Virus record (IMG/VR): IMGVR_UViG_3300029319_000006
Span: 82,763-146,762 of that record
From: a virus
Reading direction: 5' to 3' (one strand)
Length of the DNA stretch: 64,000 nt
Shown here: piece by piece, positions 42,901 through 50,289 of the stretch
How positions within the stretch are numbered: the stretch's first letter is position 1
How the letters are laid out: each line of letters begins with the position of its first letter
Made by a program: the position numbers and the translations under genes
Notes under the pieces: model-generated
What the model saw: only the letters and a program-made list of their open reading frames with translations
Database searches by the model: none
What the model was told of the DNA's origin: nothing

Positions 42901-43678
42901 TAACATCCTCCATTAATTGTTTAATATTTTCTCCTCTATTAGGCAATAAATCTTTCAAAAAGAAATGTACAAAATTGCATTCGTTTATTCTAGTATTAGC
43001 AGTATACAACCCATTCCATTTCCAGTCAAGGTTTTTTATTTTCATGTTTTCTTCTCTAATCCATGTATTAAGAAGTGTCTGATCTGTCGACCATTTCCAT
43101 GCTCCTTGACCATCTATAAAATCTTTAAACCTAGGTCTTCTTAAAAACTCTGTAGGTGTTTGACCTTTTAGATATGGAAGTATTGATTGGTTCATAACCA
43201 TTACACCCATATTCATAAACTCACCACCTAATTGATTCCATTTCCAATCTACAGTTTTAATATTATGATACTGCATTTGTGAATAATTAATTATTTTTGC
43301 CTTATACTGTTCTGTGATAGGCATTTCTCTTTCTACTACAGCAGCAAAATGATAATCACTAGGCACGCTATCAAAAATGGACTCACTGACAGAGCTCCGA
43401 ACAAATACATCAGCGTCAATAACACAGACACTGTCATAGGTTTCAAGATAATTGAACGAATTTTCTTTCTCATAGATTGGAAGGAAGCCACCATATTTTT
43501 CATAAGATTCATTACTCCTATTTGTTGCGAACACATCAGGTTTAATTCTAAGAATTGGTTGGCGCTGTATTGCGTAATAAGCACCTATTCTACTTGCATA
43601 TTGTTTTACTGAATCGGTACAACGATCGTATAGATTGGATCTATTTCCCGTGTACACTTGGTAGATCAATGTCTTCAT
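42890..43678 (-). CDS. Glycosyltransferase (GT-A, GT8-like)
   Basis: 262 residues. MKTLIYQVYTGNRSNLYDRC start like the 39.1 kb paralogue; DxD site in YDSVCVIDADVFVRSSVSES; NMGVMVMNQSILPYLKG (conserved N-x-G-V), WKWSTDQTLLNTWIREENMK and a C-terminal ECNFVHFFLKDLLPNRGENI with the His-containing acceptor motif. Its end overlaps the epimerase start region and its start overlaps the 215-residue GT25-like gene by 38 bases. Substrates unknown. Confidence 0.68.
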   Translation of the reverse strand: MKTLIYQVYTGNRSNLYDRCTDSVKQYASRIGAYYAIQRQPILRIKPDVFATNRSNESYEKYGGFLPIYEKENSFNYLETYDSVCVIDADVFVRSSVSESIFDSVPSDYHFAAVVEREMPITEQYKAKIINYSQMQYHNIKTVDWKWNQLGGEFMNMGVMVMNQSILPYLKGQTPTEFLRRPRFKDFIDGQGAWKWSTDQTLLNTWIREENMKIKNLDWKWNGLYTANTRINECNFVHFFLKDLLPNRGENIKQLMEDVNGS

Positions 43679-44288
43679 AATCTAAGCCTATAAAATGTCT
43701 TTTTGGAGTGTAATGTTCTATGGTATTTAGTCCTTCAATATTTACTTGTTCTATAAAGTAAAAATCATTCATTTCTTTTTGTTTTTTAGTATTCATAAAA
43801 TTAGCTATATGACCATCACTATTCATTTTTATTGTTTTACATATTGCATTGGAAATTAATCTTTCAGCAAAAAGAGGAGTAATATAATATCCAGATCCTA
43901 CTGATAGATCTTTAGTACCATCTTCTCTTCTTATATAAGATAAAATTTTATATCCTTCAAACAAAATATCTTGTTCTATTGGTTTTATTAATTTTGAATC
44001 GTGTTCAATAATTATCATAGGTCTCCATTCTCTAAGACATTTGCACCACAAATCAAAATGGCTATACCACACGGCTTTTTCAGTAGCAGAAAATTCTCTA
44101 TCTTTCCTTGCTACTGTGCCTTGTTTTAAACCAAATTTTAGTTGATTTCTATAAACTAAATCTTTAGCAGTAGTTGCTTCGTGATAAAATAAATCATAAT
44201 CTCTCCAACTGTGTTTTACATGATTCACATATAATTCAGAAAGAGGATGTTCTGACATCCTTATCATAAATATTTTAAATTTTTTCAC
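43641..44288 (-). CDS. GT25-like glycosyltransferase
   Basis: 215 residues. Closest in the window to the rightward gene at 29.7 kb: IRMSEHPLSELYVNHVKHSW, REFSATEKAVWYSHFDLWCK and RPMIIIEHDSKLIKPIEQDI, i.e. the GT25 SH-x-x-x-W and E-H-D core. The C-terminal DLSVGSGYYITPLFAERLIS matches the GT25 G-x-x-x-Y-x-x-x-x-x-x-A block. Shares one base with the 228-residue gene at 44288. Acceptor unknown. Confidence 0.62.
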   Translation of the reverse strand: MKKFKIFMIRMSEHPLSELYVNHVKHSWRDYDLFYHEATTAKDLVYRNQLKFGLKQGTVARKDREFSATEKAVWYSHFDLWCKCLREWRPMIIIEHDSKLIKPIEQDILFEGYKILSYIRREDGTKDLSVGSGYYITPLFAERLISNAICKTIKMNSDGHIANFMNTKKQKEMNDFYFIEQVNIEGLNTIEHYTPKRHFIGLDYEDIDLPSVHGK

Positions 44289-44974
44289 TACATCCCATGA
44301 ACATTTATTGGAAATGCATATCTTGCCATATTCATTTCTGATCCAAACTTAACAGTATTTAAAAAATCACCATGATTTTCTTCTGCTATCCATCTTTTCC
44401 ATGATCTCGATAAAAACTCATCAAGAGGAATATCGATACCAATTGGTGAATTTTTATACAAATTAGATTTACATATTTGATTAACTAAAGACCAAGCCAT
44501 TTTAGGTGTAATAAAAGTCCCAAAAGAAAATAAAGCCTTGTTGGTCACAGAACCTTTAGCTAAAGGCCAAAATTTAAAGTATCTTGTATCCATGAATATT
44601 TTATCATCAATAAAATCTAAACTACCATATACAAAGGGATCAGATAAAAAATTTCTATGAAGTTTAGCCCCCTGTTGAGTTATTATTACAGCATCATCTT
44701 CAAGCCTTCTTATTTTTCTTAAAATGTTAACATAAGAAAACCATTCTGATATTTTTTGTTTACCCAACATTTTAAATAAAGGAATTTGGTAATCATATCC
44801 ACCTTGATCTAATTTAGATATCCAAGCATATTCTTGTACAATACAATTTGTAAATCCTGATGCATAAAAGGAATTTTTTGTTAAATCAATAGCTCTTTGA
44901 CCTTCAAATGTATAGGGGTCTCCAATAATATATACTTTAATATCTGGATCTAAAAAATGGCTTTTGTAGGTCAT
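44288..44974 (-). CDS. Probable divergent GT25-like protein
   Basis: 228 residues. The segment SYVNILRKIRRLEDDAVIIT with QQGAKLHRNFLSDPF recalls a GT25 EDD-A core, and LFSFGTFITPKMAWSLVNQI resembles the G-x-x-x-Y/F-I-x-x-x-x-A element, but overall similarity is weak. No DxD in a classic GT8 context. It is placed between the radical SAM gene (4-base overlap) and a clear GT25-like gene, so a sugar-transfer or accessory role is plausible but unproven. Confidence 0.42.
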   Translation of the reverse strand: MTYKSHFLDPDIKVYIIGDPYTFEGQRAIDLTKNSFYASGFTNCIVQEYAWISKLDQGGYDYQIPLFKMLGKQKISEWFSYVNILRKIRRLEDDAVIITQQGAKLHRNFLSDPFVYGSLDFIDDKIFMDTRYFKFWPLAKGSVTNKALFSFGTFITPKMAWSLVNQICKSNLYKNSPIGIDIPLDEFLSRSWKRWIAEENHGDFLNTVKFGSEMNMARYAFPINVHGM

Positions 44975-45930
44975 CTGTAATCTTCTAAACTAAATTTTGT
45001 TCCATACATCTTATAGTTTTTACGATCGTGATTAGTATACACTAAAACTTCAGGGTCATCAACTAAAAAATCACAAGTTTTACAAAAGTCTGGATAATCA
45101 CCATCTCTATGTTGTTGTCTAAGTTTATTGTATTTATCTCCATTCCATATGTCAACTATTTTATTTTCACTACCATGTCCTAAAACAGCTTCATCATCTC
45201 TTCCAAGCACTTGACAACAAGGGTGAACAGCTCCAGTTTTACCATCAAGACCACCACTGCGAATAACAATATCAGGCGAAAAAGGTCGTCCACAAGTTTT
45301 TTTATTTCCTTTTCTTTCGTATTCTGGTTCATAAACACCACTCCAGTTATGCATTTTCCATATTTCTGTTGAAACTCTTGCAGAATCAACAATTTTTAAA
45401 TACTGTTGTATTTCATATTCTATTTGATTATTATCTAAAATTAAATGATAAGTTGCTACTTTACATGTCGATCTAGTTTTGACAACATATCTTTTCATTT
45501 CATGTAAATTACTTATAACTCTATAAAAATGTTTACTATTCATCCATTGATTGTAAGTATCAAAGTTATATCCAATTATACTAAATCTAAAAAAATCTAA
45601 CCCAGCATCAACACATTCATTCATAAAGTTTCCAAACATTCTCATTCCATTAGAAAATATTACTGCTTGTGCGTTATATTTTTTTACTATGGAAATATAA
45701 TTTGGTAAATTTTTAAGTACTGTAGCTTCTCCAGAACCGTCTAAATTAACTACATTCAATCCAGCTTCTGCACATTGAGCTACATAATTTTCAAATTCAG
45801 ACAAAGGCATACGACCAGTCCAAGCCTTACCTCTAGCTCCTGTTTTACCTTCTGGAGTAGTTTGAGGACACATTTTACAAGTATAATTGCATCCTCCATT
45901 TACTTCTATAACTGCTCTATCTATATACAT
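44971..45930 (-). CDS. Radical SAM enzyme with SPASM-like C-terminus
   Basis: 319 residues. The 4Fe-4S radical SAM motif CNYTCKMC (C14, C18, C21) opens the protein. NLDGSGEATVLKNL fits the GGE-type SAM-binding strand. The C-terminal ~90 residues have six or more cysteines in SPASM-like spacing (KKTCGRPFSP, AVHPCCQVLG, DFCKTCDFLVDDPE), expected to hold auxiliary clusters. Members modify peptides, proteins or sugars. It lies in the sugar operon, overlapping neighbours by 4 and 1 bases. Substrate unknown; the phage IscA-like protein could supply clusters. Confidence 0.82.
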   Translation of the reverse strand: MYIDRAVIEVNGGCNYTCKMCPQTTPEGKTGARGKAWTGRMPLSEFENYVAQCAEAGLNVVNLDGSGEATVLKNLPNYISIVKKYNAQAVIFSNGMRMFGNFMNECVDAGLDFFRFSIIGYNFDTYNQWMNSKHFYRVISNLHEMKRYVVKTRSTCKVATYHLILDNNQIEYEIQQYLKIVDSARVSTEIWKMHNWSGVYEPEYERKGNKKTCGRPFSPDIVIRSGGLDGKTGAVHPCCQVLGRDDEAVLGHGSENKIVDIWNGDKYNKLRQQHRDGDYPDFCKTCDFLVDDPEVLVYTNHDRKNYKMYGTKFSLEDYR

Positions 45931-46760
45931 TAATATCCATTTATTAACTTGAAAAATAACATTTTATAATTATTAGCTTTTTCTGTAGCTGATTCAATAA
46001 AGTAAGTTATCTTTTTTAAATTAGTATCAATAAAAAATTTTTCTCCTCTTATTATATGAGCGGCTGGTGTATGCCAAACAGATAAATTACTATTTGTAAT
46101 AACAATATGAGGTTTAAAAAAATTCTTAGAAATATAATGCCACATACCTTCATAGGAAATGCAGCAATCACAAGTTCTAATGTGATAATAAGCCTCTCTT
46201 ATAGGAGTTCTATAATCAATCTCTACAACATCATAACCAAAGTCTTTTAATAAATTTATTAATCTTTCCCATTCCCATTCAAGTAAAGGAAATTTAAAAC
46301 TTTTTACTTGTTGTTCTGCATTGAATGTAGGCCTCCACAACACTATCTTATTATCTATAGGAGTTGTGTCTATAGATTGATCAAAAGCCCAATACTTATA
46401 AAAAGATGAATTTCTTTCCCAAGGTTTTTTTACACCAGTATACTTTTTTCTGTATAATAAAAAATCCTGAGAATTAAATACATGTGTTACATTTACAATG
46501 TCTTTCCACATGTATCTATCCAATACAAATTTTGCCCTTTCATCTACTGATTCAGGATCTTCAAAATGGTAATAATAATTTTTGGGGAAGTGATAATGTA
46601 GTTCTAAGTTAACTGGTTTTTGATTTATAAATGCTCTAATGTATGCACTATTGAATGCATACATGCTATCGCCAATACCAACAGTGGTTTTCCATTTAAT
46701 ATCGCTAACACCATAATTATCTTTCCAGTTTGAGACAATTATTTGCCACAGATTTTTCAT
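45930..46760 (-). CDS. Possible GT-B (heptosyltransferase-like) protein
   Basis: 276 residues. The C-terminal half looks like the nucleotide-sugar domain of GT9-type enzymes: KIVLWRPTF, then VVEIDYRTPIREAYYHIRTC, DCCISYEGMWHYISKNFFKP, HIVITNSNL (pattern: I-x-x-x-D-x-x-I-x-x-x-G-x-x-H-x-A/I-x-x-x-x-P-x-V). The N-terminal half (GIGDSMYAFNSAYIRAFINQ) has the G-x-G-D phrase also seen in heptosyltransferases. The assignment is by pattern only. It starts inside the preceding 82-residue gene (44-base overlap). Confidence 0.5.
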   Translation of the reverse strand: MKNLWQIIVSNWKDNYGVSDIKWKTTVGIGDSMYAFNSAYIRAFINQKPVNLELHYHFPKNYYYHFEDPESVDERAKFVLDRYMWKDIVNVTHVFNSQDFLLYRKKYTGVKKPWERNSSFYKYWAFDQSIDTTPIDNKIVLWRPTFNAEQQVKSFKFPLLEWEWERLINLLKDFGYDVVEIDYRTPIREAYYHIRTCDCCISYEGMWHYISKNFFKPHIVITNSNLSVWHTPAAHIIRGEKFFIDTNLKKITYFIESATEKANNYKMLFFKLINGY

Positions 46761-46965
46761 AATATTCTACAATCTCATTAGCAATATGTAATGCTTGTTT
46801 ATAGTTTTTTCTAAATCTATTACTTTTATGACCTGTATTTATAAAGTATTTTAAATTATCAATATCTCCAGAATGGGAGTTTAATTTAAAAGGACGTCTT
46901 GCAGTAATCAAATTTTCATACTGATATCTTAAATTTAATATTTCTGCAAGAGACTTTTCATCCAT
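46717..46965 (-). CDS. Small helical protein of the sugar operon, unknown function
   Basis: 82 residues, mainly helical and basic: MDEKSLAEILNLRYQYENLI, TARRPFKLNSHSGDIDNLKY, FRKNYKQALHIANEIVEYYE. No motif recognised. It follows the 2OG-oxygenase-like gene by 4 bases (AAGGAG ribosome-binding site, ATG at 46965) and overlaps the GT-B-like gene by 44 bases, which is why an accessory role to that gene is suggested. Confidence 0.5.
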   Translation of the reverse strand: MDEKSLAEILNLRYQYENLITARRPFKLNSHSGDIDNLKYFINTGHKSNRFRKNYKQALHIANEIVEYYEKSVANNCLKLER

Positions 46966-46969
46966 AAAT

Positions 46970-47572
46970 TTACTCCTTGTTATTCAGACTTTGATCGCTA
47001 ATTCCAATAGTTGGATTCATTTTGGCATATTCGTCTGGTTTATTAAGTTTTATATATTCTCTATCTACTTCATATTTTATATTACATGCTAGAATTGTTT
47101 TTCTTAAATTACTTTCAATAATAGGCGATCTATGAACTAAAAAAGTAGGAAAGAAAAGAATATCTCCTTCTTTAACAGGAAATGTTCCATAATCTAAAAA
47201 TTCTGTTGCTTCTTTTACCTCAGGCAACTCTACATAATATATAACTCCAAAATGGCCGTCATGGTTATGCCATCCAAAATCTGATCCTTGAATATATTGT
47301 TGAAACCAAGGTCTTCCAAGACTATTTAGTTTTACTTTGAGTGAATATATTTCACCCACATCTACTAAATAGTTCCACACAACATTTTGCAAATACATTT
47401 CATAGGGTCTTGGAATATTTGGATCCATATTAAAATCATAATAATATCCTTTTTCATTAGGAACTATATTATTAACTTTTATATATTCTTCAATATAATC
47501 AAGAAGAACTTTTTTATGGATCTCATGGTCCTCAACATGAAATATGTGAACGTGTTCAGGAACGTTTTTCAT
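46970..47572 (-). CDS. 2OG-Fe(II) oxygenase-like protein
   Basis: 200 residues. Double-stranded beta-helix pattern: IQGSDFGWHNHDGHFGVIYY (first metal motif H-x-H-D), VELPEVKEATEF, VKEGDILFFPTFLVHRSPII (distal His) and NLRKTILACNIKYEV (2OG-binding Arg). This resembles phage putative oxygenases of the 2OG-FeII_Oxy_5 type. Substrate unknown; placed between the endolysin and the sugar operon, it may modify an operon product. It ends 4 bases before the small helical gene. Confidence 0.7.
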   Translation of the reverse strand: MKNVPEHVHIFHVEDHEIHKKVLLDYIEEYIKVNNIVPNEKGYYYDFNMDPNIPRPYEMYLQNVVWNYLVDVGEIYSLKVKLNSLGRPWFQQYIQGSDFGWHNHDGHFGVIYYVELPEVKEATEFLDYGTFPVKEGDILFFPTFLVHRSPIIESNLRKTILACNIKYEVDREYIKLNKPDEYAKMNPTIGISDQSLNNKE

Positions 47573-47574
47573 TA

Positions 47575-48042
47575 TTACATTAATTCAAAGTGAGGACCGT
47601 CTATAAATGGACGTCTGCCTTGACTGCGTCTTAAATCAACATATTTCATCATTGCATCTTCTGCTGAACCAGGATATGTTCTTATATCTCCTTCAGACCA
47701 TGCAGCACCCCATTTTATTGCAACTCCATGTTGTTCAGCTGCAGCTTTGAATGCGTCACAAATATCATCATATACATTAATTTCCCAAACAACATCTGAT
47801 CCATCATATGCAACAACATCTACTGCATGTGAATAACCAGAGTCTTGAATCAAATGTTTTGATTTCATAGTTTGTGATCTACCAGATGCTACGAGCTTCT
47901 CCTGCTCGGCTTTTGTTCGCACCCCATATGTCACTCCAAAGTCGACTTTAGTCAATCCTATAGCCGTTTCGACAACTTTAACCATATCTGGATGAACACC
48001 TTCAAGTTTACCTTTAGATCTATTACTTAATTTAAAAGCCAT
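47575..48042 (-). CDS. Endolysin, M15-type D,D/L,D-peptidase
   Basis: 155 residues. Zinc peptidase M15 (VanY/T5 endolysin-like) pattern: DFGVTYGVRTKAEQEKLVAS, SKHLIQDSGYSHAVDVVAYD (SxHxxxxAxD), WEINVYDDICDAFKAAAEQH and DGPHFEL (third zinc ligand). No signal peptide, so it needs a holin for access to the periplasm. It cuts peptide cross-links of peptidoglycan at lysis. Ribosome-binding site GGAGAAATT precedes ATG. The holin and spanin candidates lie at 53.5-54.9 kb, so the lysis genes are split. Confidence 0.88.
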   Translation of the reverse strand: MAFKLSNRSKGKLEGVHPDMVKVVETAIGLTKVDFGVTYGVRTKAEQEKLVASGRSQTMKSKHLIQDSGYSHAVDVVAYDGSDVVWEINVYDDICDAFKAAAEQHGVAIKWGAAWSEGDIRTYPGSAEDAMMKYVDLRRSQGRRPFIDGPHFELM

Positions 48043-48050
48043 AATTTCTC

Positions 48051-48281
48051 CTATACATTAATTTTATTATCTTTACTTGAACCTTTTTTTATACTCTTCA
48101 AAACATCTTTCCAACCATCAGAAGTCTTACTTAGCGTACTTCCATGTTGAGTAATAAATTTTGGAGATATAATTTTTTGTTCATATTTACCACTTTTTAA
48201 TTTTTCTTCTCTTTCTGCAAGAGTACAAAAAACTTCTTCCTCTTCTCGAGTTTTTTTATTTATGAATGTGTAAGTAGGCAT
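48051..48281 (-). CDS. Small conserved protein, unknown function
   Basis: 76 residues. MPTYTFINKKTREEEEVFCT start resembles the beta-hairpin opening of FmdB-type zinc ribbons but lacks the CxxC pairs; LAEREEKLKSGKYEQKI and a SDGWKDVLKSIKKGSSKDN tail follow. It is typical of a marine T4-like hypothetical family. It overlaps the next gene by one base (48281) and sits just before the DUF6433-like gene and RNase H. Confidence 0.58.
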   Translation of the reverse strand: MPTYTFINKKTREEEEVFCTLAEREEKLKSGKYEQKIISPKFITQHGSTLSKTSDGWKDVLKSIKKGSSKDNKINV

Positions 48282-48715
48282 TATTTCAATATTAATCCTG
48301 GAAAAGCCTCTTTCACTAAAGACTTAGTGATTCCTTTTAATTTTAAATCTTTATTTATCATTTGCACAACTAATTCAGCATCTTTAGGATGTATAGATTC
48401 AATTATATCTAAGAACATTTTTTCCCTTAAATAATTCTTCATTCTAGATCCAGGACCTCCTTTAGCAAAATTTGATAATTTTTTATGTTGCTGAGTCCAA
48501 GTTGAAGGATGAGTATCTTCTGGTGCTGGTTCATAAGGTACTTTTCCTTTAGGTAAAAGCCAAACAACCACATCATCAAAAGACCCTCTTAAAATATCTT
48601 TCAAAGCCCAATTATTGTCTTCTTTTTTTAAAAGTTCTAATCTTTCTTTTTTAGTTTTTGCTTTAGATATCTTATCTAAAATTTCAAACGTATACCAATT
48701 AGTTTTATTTACCAT
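48281..48715 (-). CDS. DUF6433-like conserved T4-type phage protein
   Basis: 144 residues. Pattern FEILDKISKAKTKKERLELL, LKDILRGSFDDVVVWLLPKG, VPYEPAPEDTHPST, then LREKMFLDIIESIHPKDAEL and GITKSLVKEAFPGLI. These blocks are characteristic of a family found next to RNase H in T4-like phages. Function unknown. It shares one base with the rnh gene and with the 76-residue gene, so it is part of a coupled group. Confidence 0.7.
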   Translation of the reverse strand: MVNKTNWYTFEILDKISKAKTKKERLELLKKEDNNWALKDILRGSFDDVVVWLLPKGKVPYEPAPEDTHPSTWTQQHKKLSNFAKGGPGSRMKNYLREKMFLDIIESIHPKDAELVVQMINKDLKLKGITKSLVKEAFPGLILK

Positions 48716-49557
48716 TATATAAAATCCCTTACATCTTCTAATAATCTACGACATCTTTTTTCTAAAAGATAATTGAATACTTTATTTTTATTTTTACTTT
48801 TATCTTGATTAGTAAAACTATTTATAATTTGTTTTTTTATCTCTTGTGGAGCTTCTTCTAAATCTATAAGTTTTCTATTACGACAATAGTTACGATATAT
48901 ATCTTCACCCATACTTTTAGGATCATTAGAAAGTATATCTAACTGTTTTTTACGAAGAGGTGTTTGTCTAACACCGTCGACAAAACAATTATCAGAACTT
49001 AGTACATTAGGTACACCATCTGCTTGATCTCCACGTAACACTAATTCCATTAATTGTGCTCTAGGAGTATTTTCTTTTATCCATTTTTTGAGGACAGGAG
49101 AATATTGATCTACATTTTCATATTTTTGCAATTGAGCAAAATCTTTATCTGCTGAAATAATTAATACTTTTTCATACTGTCCAAATTCTTGTGTATTTTC
49201 TACTAACGCTGCTATACAATCATCTGCTTCGGCTTTATCATTTATAACAATTTTATATGGAAAATTATTTTCAATTTCTTCAAAAACCATATTGGTTATT
49301 CTAAACACTTCATTCCAATCTAACTTTGATTGTTTACGAGCATCTTTACGTTTGTATTTGTATTGAGGAAAATAATCTTTACGCCAGTTTTTTGTACCAT
49401 CACTACATATGACTAATTCACCATATTTACTGTAATGTTTAGATCTATGCATTCTTAAACTATTAAGAATCATATGTCTGATCAAATCTTCTTCTGGATC
49501 TAATTTTTGAGCTACTATTGTTCCAATTGCTATAGCATTATAATCAATTAATATCAT
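48715..49557 (-). CDS. rnh: RNase H / 5'-3' exonuclease (T4 Rnh family)
   Basis: 280 residues; T4 Rnh has 305. FEN-type acidic residues are placed as in T4 Rnh: LIDYNAIAIG at the start, ELVICSDGTKNWRKDYFPQY, KYKRKD, DKAEADDCIAALV, VLIISADKDFAQLQKYENVD, and RGDQADGVPN. A basic C-terminal tail (NKVFNYLLEKRCRRLL) follows. It removes RNA primers from lagging-strand fragments. Its ATG overlaps the 42-residue coiled-coil ORF by 14 bases. Confidence 0.9.
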   Translation of the reverse strand: MILIDYNAIAIGTIVAQKLDPEEDLIRHMILNSLRMHRSKHYSKYGELVICSDGTKNWRKDYFPQYKYKRKDARKQSKLDWNEVFRITNMVFEEIENNFPYKIVINDKAEADDCIAALVENTQEFGQYEKVLIISADKDFAQLQKYENVDQYSPVLKKWIKENTPRAQLMELVLRGDQADGVPNVLSSDNCFVDGVRQTPLRKKQLDILSNDPKSMGEDIYRNYCRNRKLIDLEEAPQEIKKQIINSFTNQDKSKNKNKVFNYLLEKRCRRLLEDVRDFI

Positions 49558-49672
49558 CTAATTTTTTTTCAAGTTCCTTTAGTTTTTGTTTCAACTCAGA
49601 AATTGTTTGCTGGAGTTTTTTTATTTCTTCCACACCTCTATAACCATATTCAGTATAACTATCTTCTGTCAT
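49544..49672 (-). CDS. Small coiled-coil protein, unknown function
   Basis: 42 residues, not a long ORF but well formed: MTEDSYTEYGYRGVEEIKKL followed by a leucine/lysine heptad helix (QQTISELKQKLKELEKKLDD). ATG at 49672 has AAGGAGG a few bases upstream. A good sigma70 -10 (TATAAT, 49671-49676) overlaps the ATG, so either the promoter or the ORF may be accidental. It overlaps rnh by 14 bases, consistent with coupling to it. Confidence 0.5.
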   Translation of the reverse strand: MTEDSYTEYGYRGVEEIKKLQQTISELKQKLKELEKKLDDIN

Positions 49673-49699
49673 TATACCTCCTTATTTGTTTAATGTCAA
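49671..49699 (-). promoter_or_regulatory. Sigma70-like promoter before rnh
   Basis: Minus strand: -35 TTGACA (49694-49699), 17-base spacer, -10 TATAAT (49671-49676). Near-consensus. The spacer holds the AAGGAGG of the 42-residue ORF and the -10 runs into its ATG. It could drive rnh directly. Confidence 0.6.
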
Positions 49700-49701
49700 C
49701 A

Positions 49702-49902
49702 TCATTCAAATCTTATAATTAAAGGATCTTTTATTTGTCTTCTTTCTTCACTCAACTGTATCATTATTTTGTCACGTTCAAAATCAGTATATCTTCTCCA
49801 ATATTGAATCTGATATATTGTTCTTAGACACCCTTTACACCTTTTTGTTTTTGCATTAATCTTGCAGATTTGTACACAAGGTGTCTTTAACGTGTCTTGC
49901 AT
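49702..49902 (-). CDS. DUF1289-like small Cys protein
   Basis: 66 residues. TPCVQICKINAKTKRCKGCL, RTIYQIQYWRRYTDFERDKI contains four cysteines in the DUF1289 arrangement (PC-x-x-x-C-x(n)-C-x-G-C, then R-T-x-x-E-I-x-x-W). Members are small metal- or Fe-S-binding proteins widespread in proteobacteria and some phages; function unknown. It overlaps the GIY-YIG-like gene by 47 bases. Confidence 0.72.
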   Translation of the reverse strand: MQDTLKTPCVQICKINAKTKRCKGCLRTIYQIQYWRRYTDFERDKIMIQLSEERRQIKDPLIIRFE

Positions 49903-50281
49903 GAATTTTACAACCTATAAATTCATTATAATATTCATTACTAAAAAGCACATTGCGATCAAATTGTTCTTTGGCTTCATAATAAGACATTTCACCTTTT
50001 GTTTTACATAAACGAATTATTTCTCTTTTAAAATTATCTTTCCCTTTTTGTTCAACGAGTAAGGAAAATTCCTTACTAGATCCATAATATTCACGCCAAT
50101 CAGATTCTGTACGTGTACGTACTTTTCTCTTACGTTTTTTATTGATTGGTAAGGTTTTAGGTTTCCAGAAATTCTTTTTTCCAATATAGTGTTTGTTGGT
50201 ATCAACTTCTGTGATAACATATACGAACCCTTGGTATTGTTCTGGTGTGTGTAAAAATTGCTTTCCATCATATAACCACAT
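49856..50281 (-). CDS. GIY-YIG-like endonuclease
   Basis: 141 residues. QGFVYVITEVDTNKHYIGKK gives the GIY-YIG core (F-V-Y ... Y-I-G-K-K), with a basic stretch (KKRKRKVRTRTESDWREYYG) and KDNFKREIIRLCKTKGEMSY with helix E, then a YEAKEQF segment where the Glu fits the catalytic position. Similar proteins are common in T4-like marine phages; they may be free-standing nucleases rather than homing endonucleases, because no flanking intron is visible. Overlaps the DUF1289-like gene. Confidence 0.7.
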   Translation of the reverse strand: MWLYDGKQFLHTPEQYQGFVYVITEVDTNKHYIGKKNFWKPKTLPINKKRKRKVRTRTESDWREYYGSSKEFSLLVEQKGKDNFKREIIRLCKTKGEMSYYEAKEQFDRNVLFSNEYYNEFIGCKIHARHVKDTLCTNLQD

Positions 50282-50289
50282 ACGACTAT

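Noticed and set aside
49856-50281. Mobile homing endonuclease/intron
   Set aside because: The GIY-YIG-like protein is flanked by tightly overlapping intact genes; no interrupted gene or intron boundary is visible.
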